64,000 nt of DNA from Schizosaccharomyces osmophilus (taxonomy: Eukaryota > Ascomycota > Schizosaccharomycetes > Schizosaccharomycetales > Schizosaccharomycetaceae). The stretch spans positions 1,605,001-1,669,000 of the forward strand of contig NC_079240.1 of assembly GCF_027921745.1 (NCBI RefSeq). The letters run 5' to 3'. This document shows positions 10,386-19,763 of the stretch, one piece after another. The stretch's first letter is position 1, and every line of letters begins with the position of its first letter. Position numbers and translations under genes: made by a program. The notes under the pieces are model-generated. The model saw nothing but the letters and a program-made list of their open reading frames with translations, made no database searches and was not told the origin of the DNA.

Positions 10386-12560
10386 ATGTCTTCAGGACCT
10401 GTTCGAACGAATCGAAAGGATAAATCAGTGCACAAAAACAAGCCATATGATAGAATTACAGAGTCTTCGCCATTGAAATCACCACAAACACCCTCGAAAT
10501 CGATCGTGCAACGCGCAAAAGAATGGCTGACACCTTCTTCTTGGAAAAAGACAATTGCCTTTTTAAGTAAGATCCCGTCTGAAGAATCGGAAGACGAAGA
10601 GCGAGGCTTAATGACCGATAGCAGCGAGGAAATTAAGTCAGAAGATCGTTCCTTTCAAAAGCAGCCTCGAACACTCGAATCTCCAAAGACTCCTGCTGTC
10701 CCCCGTGGTAGCTCATTACCTCCAATTTCCAATCAAGATTCACCAAACCAGCTTTTAGCTATGTTTTTTTCAAACAAGGGAAAACAGCCCCTAAATGAGG
10801 TGGAACGCGAAGGAGTCATGAGCCTTTTGTCTAGAAATGGTTCTCCTACTTCAACAACCCATCATTCTCCTTCCGTCCCTTCCCAACAATTTAGCACTCC
10901 CAAATACGCTGATCCTCATCGTGCTGTTTCAAGTGAGTCTCGCATTCAAACCTCAAGCTCTTTTCACCCTAGCCCTAATTCTTCTAGGCAATGGCCTGCT
11001 TTCCGTTCTACTTTCTCTCCGGTTCTCGGGCATTCGAAACCTCTTAATGTATCAGGAAATTCGCCGCTTTCAGCTCAAAAAACTAGTTACTATGGACCTA
11101 CAATGTCTACCCCTTTTCGCAAAAACTTACAACGGAAACGTCATTCCACTACTCCTGTCGGTGCTTCAAAGTTAACTTCTTTGATTTCGTCTACTACTCC
11201 CGACTTTGCTTCAAAGCGTAGCAAGAACGAGTCTTTTAATGGAAGCTTTACCGCAAATGAGGATTCTTTCAGCACCGTCCCCGCTTCTTCCCCTTTTCCT
11301 CCTTCGCAAAGCACACCTCAGCAGAAAACACCCAGTCGTACGGCCGCAAACCTAATGAGCATTTTAGAAAGTAAAGAAAGTCCAGCCACTAGCTCTCCCA
11401 AAGAAAGCATTGCAAAAACTACGAAAGCTTCTTATATCAGTCCCTATGCGAGACCTGGCGTTACTACTTCCCGTCGCCGTCATACGCTTGCCAAGGAAGA
11501 AGCTCGTCCCTTGAAGACAATAGAGGAAAAACAGGAAGTACCAGCTGTTGAGGCTCTTGATAAGTCATCAAACTTACAAACATTTAAACCTGACTTTACT
11601 CCTCAATTCCTAAAAGAACCCGCCGTTTCTGAAACCAAAAAGGAACCGGAGTTCACTTCGAAGGAAACCGGCGTTGATTCTTCAAAGACAACTCCGGTAT
11701 TTAAATTCACTGCCGCATCTAGTAGTCCCTCAAATAGCATTTTCTCCAAGTCAACAAAGCCTACTGAAAATGTAACAAAAGAACAGCCTACCGTAGCAGC
11801 TGAGCAAGAGGAAGCAATTGATGTTGACATGGAGGAGTTGAAGGAAGAACCCAAGAAAGAGAAAATAAATATTTCTTCTCCTAAAAAGCCGTCTGAAAAA
11901 CAACCGGCTTTGGGGGAATCTTTTGCAAACCTTTCAAAGTCAAAGCCTCTTACAACTTCGGTAGAAGCTCCTAAAGCTACTGAATCTCAAGGTTTTTCTT
12001 TTGGTTCCCTTGCCAATAAATCAGCGTTTACTGGTGGCTCTTCCGTTGAGCAAAAGAAAGATGATAAATCGAGCATTCCCTCAATTCCATCCATGAGCTT
12101 TGCTGCTTCGGCTACCGATGCAGATACTGGGGCTTCTGGATCTATCAAAGAGCCTAAGCCGTTTTCCTTTGCTGCTCTTACCACGTCCCCAAAGGCGGAT
12201 GAGAAGCCGACAGAAAAACCAGCTTTTACCTTTGGAAATGTTGGTAAAACTCAAGCTGCCAAAGAGCCTAAACCATTTTCCTTTGCAACTCCTACTGCGT
12301 CTCCAAAGGTTGAGGAAACCCCAAAAGAAACTCCTGTTTTTACTTTTGGTAGTACCGGAAGCAACGCCTTTTCTTCCGCCGCTCCTACTCTCGCGCCAAA
12401 GGAAGAAGGCGTTTCTGAAGAAGCAAACTTGCCTCAGTTTTCATTCACTGTTTTGCCGAAGAAGGACATTCCTGGTGATACTACAGACGAAAAGGCACTG
12501 TCTGTTACAGACGAGGTACCGTCCTTTTCTTTTTCAACTTTAGAAAAGAAAGACGAATGA
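10386..12560 (+). CDS. nup60: Nuclear pore basket nucleoporin Nup60
   Basis: Single exon, 724 aa. The N-terminus has basic clusters and an amphipathic segment (AKEWLTPSSWKKTIAFL, about residues 43-60) like the membrane- and lamina-binding helix of Nup60/Nup153. The central region is low-complexity Ser/Pro/Thr-rich. The C-terminal third carries FG-type motifs (FSFGS, FTFGN, FTFGS and several FSFA variants) separated by Lys/Glu/Pro-rich spacers; two spacers form an in-frame 114-nt tandem repeat near 12150-12377. Nup60 anchors basket components and supports transport and SUMO-protease tethering. The fold cannot be confirmed by motif alone because the protein is mostly disordered, but composition, FG motifs and the S. 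pombe position (beside lsm7) agree. Confidence 0.88.
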   Translation: MSSGPVRTNRKDKSVHKNKPYDRITESSPLKSPQTPSKSIVQRAKEWLTPSSWKKTIAFLSKIPSEESEDEERGLMTDSSEEIKSEDRSFQKQPRTLESPKTPAVPRGSSLPPISNQDSPNQLLAMFFSNKGKQPLNEVEREGVMSLLSRNGSPTSTTHHSPSVPSQQFSTPKYADPHRAVSSESRIQTSSSFHPSPNSSRQWPAFRSTFSPVLGHSKPLNVSGNSPLSAQKTSYYGPTMSTPFRKNLQRKRHSTTPVGASKLTSLISSTTPDFASKRSKNESFNGSFTANEDSFSTVPASSPFPPSQSTPQQKTPSRTAANLMSILESKESPATSSPKESIAKTTKASYISPYARPGVTTSRRRHTLAKEEARPLKTIEEKQEVPAVEALDKSSNLQTFKPDFTPQFLKEPAVSETKKEPEFTSKETGVDSSKTTPVFKFTAASSSPSNSIFSKSTKPTENVTKEQPTVAAEQEEAIDVDMEELKEEPKKEKINISSPKKPSEKQPALGESFANLSKSKPLTTSVEAPKATESQGFSFGSLANKSAFTGGSSVEQKKDDKSSIPSIPSMSFAASATDADTGASGSIKEPKPFSFAALTTSPKADEKPTEKPAFTFGNVGKTQAAKEPKPFSFATPTASPKVEETPKETPVFTFGSTGSNAFSSAAPTLAPKEEGVSEEANLPQFSFTVLPKKDIPGDTTDEKALSVTDEVPSFSFSTLEKKDE
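12150..12377 (+). repeat. In-frame 114-nt tandem duplication in nup60
   Basis: Two diverged copies of a 38-codon unit, starting at 12150 and 12264. Each reads EPKPFSFA, then a Thr/Ser-Pro-Lys spacer, then a PxFTFG core. Copies have drifted at many third positions, so the duplication is not very recent. It adds one FG cluster. Confidence 0.7.
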
Positions 12561-12859
12561 GATAATGGCTCGAAAAGATTTAGCTTGTCGAGTTTTCATT
12601 TGGGACGATGATGAGATACTCGTTTCGCAAACTTTTTGAAATATACTGAGATTGTTTTAATTTTTGAATAGATTTTACGAGTAAAATTGGGAATATATGA
12701 TGAAAAAGGGTAACGGGTGATGATAAATTTAGTTGATTTGTACAATTGATTTCATTCATGTAAAATAGAAAGACATTTCCATTACAAATGAGGGATAATA
12801 CATATAAAAGTAAAATTTTGTCTTGTTCCTTTTTCTTTTTTCTTCTTTTGTTCATTCAA

Positions 12860-13252
12860 TTACTCTTGTTGCAAAAATGGATTAGGGATTTCCTCAGAAC
12901 CATCCATTGGAGCAAGGAGAACCAAAGTAGTACCACGTACAACTATCAAACCAAGTTTCCTGGTTTTGTCTAAGAATTTACCGTCTTCGGGGTTTTTTAA
13001 ATGTTCATCCACGTCGTCTAAAACAAGATTCATAAGCTGATCATAACCTTTGAGCACACCGCTAATTTGACGTCCTCCTGTAAAGGTAGCTTGGATTCGT
13101 TGATCTTGGTATCTCGACAAGTCTAAGATGGATTCTTTCCTGGGTTTTTCTCTATACAACAGCTGTTTAGTAACGATGTTCTCAATGGATGAGATTCCTT
13201 ACGTGGGCTGACTAGAATTAGTAGGTCCTGGGCGCTTTTGAAAGGAAGACAT
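12860..13252 (-). CDS. lsm7: U6 snRNP-associated / mRNA decay Sm-like protein Lsm7
   Basis: Two exons on the minus strand, 13252-13203 and 13151-12860, encode 113 aa. The 51-nt intron has a TACTAAC-type branch; the near AG right after the branch is skipped in favour of TATAG, which restores the frame. The Sm1 motif is ILDLSRYQDQRIQATFTGGRQISGVLKGYDQLMNLVLDD and Sm2 is RKLGLIVVRGTTLVLLAP. Lsm7 belongs to both the nuclear Lsm2-8 ring on U6 snRNA and the cytoplasmic Lsm1-7 ring that promotes decapping. It converges with nup60, as in S. pombe. Confidence 0.96.
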
Positions 13253-13959
13253 ATTGATTGAATTCTTGTTTCAATTATAACCAACTTTTAAACAAAATGG
13301 TAAATTTTGGGAAATGCTGAATATCATATAGGTAGCTTTCATGAACCCATGGAGGATTGGGAAGTCGAAGACGCACTCACTATATACAAAGTCATATGTG
13401 ATTTTATACATATATGGTAGAGCAATGTATGAATTAAGTTATACTTTTTGGTGGGTTAATTCATATGAATACATGAAGAAATTAGAGATTTGATTAGAAA
13501 ACGACCAAAGCGTCTCGCTTGAAAGCCATCGTAGGAATGTCTATCGTCGTTACTTGTGAGCAATAATCAATTCAGCTATTGACAAGTCGATAGTCCTAAA
13601 AACAAAAGACTCGAAATAAATATAATGTAGTTTATAAGATGTAATAATGAAATGTAAAAGGCATGCAACTTCCTATAATACAAAAGTTCGTTCTTGGATT
13701 GAATGTTAACGATGGTTTCCTTGGTAAAAGAAATGTAAAGACAAGAATTTGCTTTCGAGATAAAACGTATATGGCATTTGAAAACACGCAAAAAGTAAAG
13801 GAAGAATCAAAACTAGAGAAAGCATTTCATGGGATACTGCTCATATAACAAGAATCAGGGCGACGTTAGCAACAAAAAAAGAATATAAGAATTAGAATGA
13901 ATAGAAAATTCCACAATGGGGAGAACCGGCGATAGAACACGACTGTGTATTCTTATCAT
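13253..13959. other. Intergenic: lsm7 promoter and 3' flank of the UBX gene
   Basis: About 700 bases, AT-rich. I looked for C/D or H/ACA snoRNA boxes and tRNA arms and found none. Short open frames here show no recognisable sequence. Confidence 0.55.
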
Positions 13960-15396
13960 TTAATCTTCTAGTTCGACAACAACGGTGCCACTAGGAAACA
14001 CGGAAGGAAGATTGCTAATTGTTGCATCCGCTACCAAAATCTCCCTTGGAAGAGAGGAGTAAAGACTAAATTGAAATTTGTATTCATAATCCTCAGGAGG
14101 CGTAAGATTAGCGGACGAAGACATAGCTTCTTCATAAGCTTCGGGGTTTTCTTTAGCGAAAAGCAAGCTGTCCACGAATTCGTAAACGCTTTTCACAAGA
14201 CTATCATTCTCAAATCTCCGAATAACACGAGACCCATCAGGCAAGCGAATAGAAAGACGAGCTGCTTTCGTGTTGGGTTGTGGTTCAGAGGGAATGTTAA
14301 CAGCCAGCCAAGAGCGATACTGAAGAGATAATTCTTTCAATTTCTCTTTTTCCTCTTGTTCCTTTTGTTTAAGCTCACGTTCTTTCTTGGCCTGCTGTTG
14401 TCTCTGGCGATCGCGAGCAAGCGATACTTGATAAGCATCGTCTTGTTGGCGTCTTAATTCTCTGGCAGATTCCCTTTCATCTATCTCCGTACGGAACCTT
14501 TCCAGAGAAGGCAGGTGGCGTGCTAATGCATTTGTCAATGTACTTTGAAGGAGAGTTGAATCTGTAGGTCCATGCAAATGAGCTGCGACCACAAGCTCTG
14601 AGAGTTGAGGAGAATACATAACTAATACGGCAGAAGGAAACTTTGTACAATTAAATTTTCTCGATCCCTGAAAAGCTTCGTCTTCGCAAACGTCACCTAT
14701 CCAGCAAAGAATGTTGCGGCGGGATAAGAATCCTTTAACTTCTTCATCCATGAGAACTTTCTTCGAAAAGTCCTCCATTTCGTCACTCTTCGTGCTAGTG
14801 AAAAACAAAAGAGCTACCCCACAACTACGCTTCGTCCGTGCCAATGCTTCCATATACCCACCTTCGGTGAAGAAGTCAACATGATCTGTACCATACTGTT
14901 CTTCCAAATTTTGAAGCAGCTTGTTTGCTGCATCGGCTGGCGATAAGTAGCGTTTCCTGGGGCCTAAAATAGGAAGGAATGTCGGTAGTAATGGCACTCG
15001 TGATAAAAATATCCAAAACTTGCAGAAGCCACTGAAAATAACAGAGAACATGGAATGAAAGAATCCAACTCCTGAAGCCGACTCCTTTTTTCTGCTTTCC
15101 TGGGAAGACTCACCTGTCAAAAACTCTACGGCCTCCTAAAGTGCACGGTTAGTGACATCTGAAACAAAGCATGTCATAAATCGCTGATAGAAAACAAAAT
15201 AAATTTCTATTATAAATGAAATGCACCTGTCAAAGCAATGGCTTGATGGTTTGTCTATCCATCCTTTAATGAGCATTAACTCACATACCTCAACGTTCCA
15301 ATTAAAGGACTCTAAAACAGAATGGGCAGTATCCACAGGAACATCTAAAGAGCTCTGTAAAGCTTGAATTGCTTCCTGTTCACCAGATCTTGACAT
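13960..15396 (-). CDS. ucp10: UBA-UAS-UBX domain protein (Ucp10, FAF2/UBXD8 family)
   Basis: Two exons on the minus strand, 15396-15289 and 15135-13960, give 427 aa; the 153-nt intron ends CACTAAC...TTTAG. Residues 1-40 form a UBA domain (EQEAIQALQSSLDV...VLESFNWNVEEAVEFL). A hydrophobic hairpin near residues 57-90 (FFHSMFSVIFSGFCKFWIFL) would insert into the ER or lipid-droplet membrane. A UAS thioredoxin-like domain follows (about 115-240), then a Gln/Lys/Glu-rich coiled coil (about 255-320), and a C-terminal UBX domain with RLPDGSRVIRRF and a closing beta strand. Members recruit Cdc48/p97 to ubiquitinated ER substrates. The order UBA-hairpin-UAS-coiled coil-UBX is that of FAF2/Ubx2. The start was chosen at the ATG just before the UBA; a longer in-frame extension upstream lacks similarity. 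Confidence 0.92.
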
Positions 15397-15933
15397 ATTG
15401 TCGATATTGGTAAACGGATACCTTGCCCTCAGTGGGAGTCCAACATCATACATGGAAGCATACGTTCACCAACACGTTACTAAATGCTGAATCAAATCAG
15501 CAGCGTCAATTCTTTCTAAATTAGAATATTTTTCTCTTTAATTTCTAGAATTAAAGACTATAACTTGTTTTATTTTTAGATATCATTTCTTAGTCGTAAT
15601 CGCAGAATTGGGTTGTACTCATCTGTCTCTGTGGAGTAATCACCAGGTACACTTTTGTTTCTGTTCATAAACTATTATTAAGAAAGAAAAGACTGTTTTT
15701 TCACAGAATTTTTGAGTGGAACTGAAAAATAGTCAGGCGTTACTGGTTTCGGACTCTTTAAGGAAACGTAACAAGTTTAAAATCACTACTTTTTCTACTT
15801 TCCTGTAAATCGTTTCAAAATTTAATAACCTGTTGAAAAGGGCATGGATTGCTAGGGCTACGATTTCGAAACGTTAAGCATCAAACTACAAAAAAGGATC
15901 GCATTACTACTTTCTTGTTGGATTTCTGTGAGT
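15397..15933. other. Divergent promoter region ucp10/ear1-like gene
   Basis: About 540 non-coding bases between divergent genes. No conserved element recognised. Confidence 0.55.
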
Positions 15934-17100
15934 ATGCCTTTCTCCATTAAGCAGGAGCTTATTAGTCAAGATGATGAGTCTGATGATGCCTTGCTGAAAT
16001 TCGTCCTTTTTCTGTTTATAAGCTTCTTTTCAACATTGGGTGCACTCATGTTTGTAACACTAGTGTTGGTTCTGTTTCGATATGCTGGCCACGCAAGGAT
16101 CTTGTTACGAAATAATACTCCCGGTGAATTGGATGATGAAGCAATTGAGAATAATAACATCGACGAAGAAGGATTTGCTCATCTAAGTGAACCCGCAAAA
16201 GAACGATTTTTGCAGGCTCGCGATTTTGAGATGAGTGCTGCTCAATCCCGCATCAATACCGATGCGAAATTAATTGATTTTTTGCAAGTTCAGGAAAAAG
16301 GGGTGTTTGCGTGGCACTTTATGCCCAATTTGGACTTGGGTGCTTATGCAACCAACCGGACGGAACTTTCTTTCACTAAAAACGAAGAATGTTGTCTTCA
16401 AACAAATCTCCCATTGCAACGAATCAACGAAGTATATTATTGGGAAGCTAAGTTGTTGGAAGTCGACGAAAATACTACAATCTCTATAGGATTGACTACG
16501 AAACCGTATCCGCCCTTTCGCATGCCAGGTTGGAATTTCTGGTCGCTGGCGTATATCTCTGACGGAACACGAAGATGCAATTCGGCTTTTACGAGCAAGT
16601 CGTATGCATCTTTTTATCAAAAGGGAGACGTAATTGGAGTGGCTTATAAACCAAAGGCGAATAGAGTGTTTTTTACAAGAAATGGCCGCCGCTGTGCTGA
16701 ATTGCCGTGCACATATCGAAACGTGTATCCGACAGTGGGTGCAACAGGTCCATGTGTTGTGCATGTCAATCTTGGTCAGGCTGGATATGTCTTTATCGAA
16801 GCAAACATTAAAAAGTGGAGATTGGCTCCTCCGGTAGGAAGTTTAGCACCACCTCCTTCGTACTCTACACCGCAACCAACCGTAAATTGGGACACAATCA
16901 GTGAATCATCTGCTCAAACGGTCACACAAACAGATGTAAATCCTCCGCAAAATCCGCAATTTAATTCTTCTGGTAATATTAGTGGGTCACTTTCTTCATA
17001 TAATACAGCTGTACAAGGGTTTCCTTCTTCCTCTTATGCCCAATCTTATCCCATGCATTCGATGCCTGCACGCGACAAATCTGAAGATGAACAGCAATAA
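15934..17100 (+). CDS. SPRY-domain ubiquitin-ligase adaptor (Ear1/Ssh4 family)
   Basis: Single exon, 388 aa, starting at the first true ATG; a slightly longer frame would need a GTG start. One strong transmembrane segment lies at about residues 23-50. A B30.2/SPRY domain spans about 125-270, with YYWEAKLLE, ISIGLTTKPYP, GDVIGVAYK and VFFTRNG. A PPSY motif at about residue 306 is a PY motif for WW domains. This arrangement (TM, SPRY, PY) is that of budding yeast Ssh4/Ear1, endosome/vacuole adaptors that bring cargo to the Nedd4-type ligase Rsp5 (Pub1 in fission yeast). The C-terminal tail is Ser/Gln-rich and disordered. An S. pombe SPRY protein lies in the same position. Function by family; cargo unknown. 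Confidence 0.88.
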   Translation: MPFSIKQELISQDDESDDALLKFVLFLFISFFSTLGALMFVTLVLVLFRYAGHARILLRNNTPGELDDEAIENNNIDEEGFAHLSEPAKERFLQARDFEMSAAQSRINTDAKLIDFLQVQEKGVFAWHFMPNLDLGAYATNRTELSFTKNEECCLQTNLPLQRINEVYYWEAKLLEVDENTTISIGLTTKPYPPFRMPGWNFWSLAYISDGTRRCNSAFTSKSYASFYQKGDVIGVAYKPKANRVFFTRNGRRCAELPCTYRNVYPTVGATGPCVVHVNLGQAGYVFIEANIKKWRLAPPVGSLAPPPSYSTPQPTVNWDTISESSAQTVTQTDVNPPQNPQFNSSGNISGSLSSYNTAVQGFPSSSYAQSYPMHSMPARDKSEDEQQ

Positions 17101-17805
17101 ATGATGACTTATCGTGTGCCTCCTATAAGATTTTCTTTTTTTGAAAAGATACAATGAATAATTTATGATTTTTTTTTCTCGTTCAAGTTACTGTCATGGT
17201 TTTTTCTTTGCATTGTTGTACGATGTATAGGTTGCAAAGTTGAGGGATTCATGCACTTGGTTTTTATGAAAAATGAAAGAACTCTGTATATTCTAAAGAA
17301 TGATAATAATGGTATTCTTGGAGTGAGTGTAGGAACAAATGTAAGCAGCAAATTAAAAGACTTGTCACAAACTGTCTCAAAGATAAAACTGTTGCGCTAA
17401 ATAAATATATGATGGAAGAATTGCTAAAAGGTTTTTTGTTGAACCTACAATGTTTTTAAATCGCACGTTTGCTTCCCTAGGGTCTTGCTAGAGGAAGTGA
17501 ACGACGGAATGCGACCTTTTTTTGGTCTGCGATTTCCGTCCGCTTATATAACTAAAAAAAAATTTTTTCTGCAAGTAGATACATCTTGGAATTCCACAAA
17601 TTCTCGTTTACTTCGTATTTCCTTTCCAAATGGAGTTTGTTTATTAACAGCACGCATCGAAATGCAGTATACCATTTAAATGGAGCATCATTAAGTTCGC
17701 TAGGTTTATCTTGAGCTTAACACACGAGTACGTCAACGTGACATAAAAAAGAGAATTAAGACTGAAAGCTTTAGGTCCTATAGAGGTGCATCCTTAGCCA
17801 AAACC
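17101..17805. other. Intergenic: cgs2 upstream region
   Basis: About 700 bases. A TATATAA element at 17545-17551 lies about 255 bases before the cgs2 start codon and could serve as its TATA box, implying a long 5' leader. A 64-codon frame at 17485-17679 begins at a non-ATG codon and shows no recognisable sequence. Confidence 0.5.
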
Positions 17806-19068
17806 ATGCATCCTACAGTTGAAGGAAAAGCTGAAAAACCATCGAGAAAACGATATTCTGAGACGTCTCATGAATCTTTCACATTATATTCATTGGTATG
17901 CTACTTTTTTGGGTCGAAAAGGTTATGTTAACGTTCATTAGGGCACAAATGTAAGAACGCAAAAATAGGAGAAGAGTAAAGAGCTTACACAGCATAGGGG
18001 GGGCCATTAGAGTCAGGTTGTAGTGCTCATCTTTTGTCGGATGGGACATTTAAGGAGATCGTCTCAATCGACGGAGGAGGACATCTTTCTGCATTGGCGG
18101 AGTTGATAGAAAAAAAACTACTGACAGTCGACATTGATGAGCAGAACTTCCAGTTTGCAGGAGAAGGAACACCTCTTAACAGTATATATGCAAAAGCGTG
18201 GTTGTTTTCCGAGCAGCGTATTAAAACTTTCTTAATTTCACACTGCCATTTAGATCATATATACGCTTGCGTTATTAACAGTGCAATGTTTGGTCCACAA
18301 AATCCGAGAACAATCGTGGGCTTGGAATACGTGATCGATACCCTTAAAAAGCATATATTCAATAACCAAGTGTGGCCTGCGTTAGATAAAGCTGGTTTTA
18401 TAAATTTCAAGATGTAAGGATAAAGGGCGCTTTTTCTACCGTACCAATTGCAGACGAATATTTAGAACATAATGGAACGGATAGAGCGGTTGTTGTTTTG
18501 CTTTGTTTTGTTTGTGTGGTTACTAACACTTTTTAGAATCAATGAAGCCACGTATACCAACATAACCTCTACCTTGTCTGTATTACCTTTTCCCGTGAAC
18601 CATGGCTCATCGTTTGGACATGAATTGAAGTCGTCGGCATTTCTCATTCGCAACATGTTATCCGACCGGTATTTCGTAGCCTTTGGGGACGTAGAGCCAG
18701 ATAGAGTAGCATCAGATTCGCTTAATATCTATATATGGAGAGTCTGTGCTGAACTCATTGCTAAAAAGAAGCTATCCCATATATTAATTGAATGCTCTAC
18801 TCCCGATATATCTGATGCCTTACTGTTTGGCCATTTCTGTCCTCGGCATCTAGTGGATGAGCTTTGCTCGCTTCGGTCTTTTGTTAATGAGCTAGGTGAA
18901 AGTATGGATAATGTCACTGTATTAATAACTCACTTGAAATCTCATCCTCTTGAGGTAATCGATCCTGAAGTCGTCATCGTGGAGCAGCTTGAAGCTTTGA
19001 GTAAAGCATGTTCCTTGCCCGTTAAATTTAAAATAGTCAAACGAGGACAGTTTTATAGATTTTCCTGA
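17806..19068 (+). CDS. cgs2: Class II cyclic-AMP phosphodiesterase Cgs2 (Pde1)
   Basis: Four exons: 17806-17895, a nine-base microexon 17942-17950 (GGC ACA AAT), 17998-18413 and 18537-19068, giving 348 aa. Without the microexon the conserved motif SLGTN-GGPLESG, equivalent to ILGANGGP in Pde1, cannot be built. The metal site HCHLDH is at about residues 114-119. Further family motifs are LPFPVNHG, SSAFLI, FGDVEPD and ILIECSTPD. Intron 3 (123 nt) ends TTACTAACACTTTTTAG; joining at the GTAAGG after FINFK keeps frame. The enzyme hydrolyses cAMP to AMP and so limits PKA signalling, which controls mating and glucose response. Length and position match S. pombe Cgs2. Confidence 0.93.
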
Positions 19069-19763
19069 AAAGGGGTGTTACGGTCTTGGTCACAGATTTT
19101 ATATTCGGTTTGCAGTAATGCAATGTGTATGATCATAATCACTCGCTTTTCATTTGTTTTTGAAATTACTTTTCAATTTACATCTTCTTTGTTTATTCTT
19201 TTCTTTTCCTTTTTCTTATTATACGAAGTTTTGCATTACTTACCTCCATCATTAGAATTTTTATACATTACATGCGATTGGGATTTTGGACATAAGGGAA
19301 CATTATTGTTAATTAAAGCTCGATGTTTTATTAATTGGTTTTTGACTATACCGGTTACTCTATGGGTTCAATTAGAACAGCACGCTTCATACTAATCCGA
19401 GAAGGATGATTAACTACTAGTTGTACAATGGAATGAATCATAATATAGCATTTTAACATGACCTGATGGTGTTTGATTTTTTGGCTTAACAGTAAATTTT
19501 TTTATTGTTCACAATAAAAAAGCAAATAAACGTATATACAAAATAGCGGATATGTCGTTGACTAATTTACTAGAGCAGATGAGCAAAGATCAATACCATC
19601 TAGGAAATTTCATTGACAACAATATTCAGTTTTCACTTGATCTACAAATAGCTGGGTGAAAATAAAAAGAATGAATATTACAAGTATAGGCAAGCATTAG
19701 AAGAGAAAAACAATGTTAAGCGAAACCGAGGAATTATAACAAAGGGGTCATTGGCTGTATATT
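19069..19763. other. Intergenic between convergent cgs2 and delta-COP genes
   Basis: About 700 bases of T- and A-rich sequence. I looked on the minus strand for a missing delta-COP C-terminal domain and found no such coding sequence. A 106-codon frame at 19075-19395 begins at a non-ATG codon and is rich in Phe/Leu from T-runs. Confidence 0.6.

Noticed and set aside
17485-17679. A 64-codon frame upstream of cgs2.
   Set aside because: Non-ATG start, overlaps the probable TATA element, no recognisable sequence.
18414-18536. A frameshift in cgs2 after AGFINFK, because a coding-like frame continues in another phase.
   Set aside because: A single intron from GTAAGG to TTACTAACACTTTTTAG restores phase and family motifs, so no frameshift is needed.
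19069-19763. A missing mu-homology domain of delta-COP downstream of its stop.
   Set aside because: The minus strand has no sustained frame or MHD motif before the convergent cgs2 gene.
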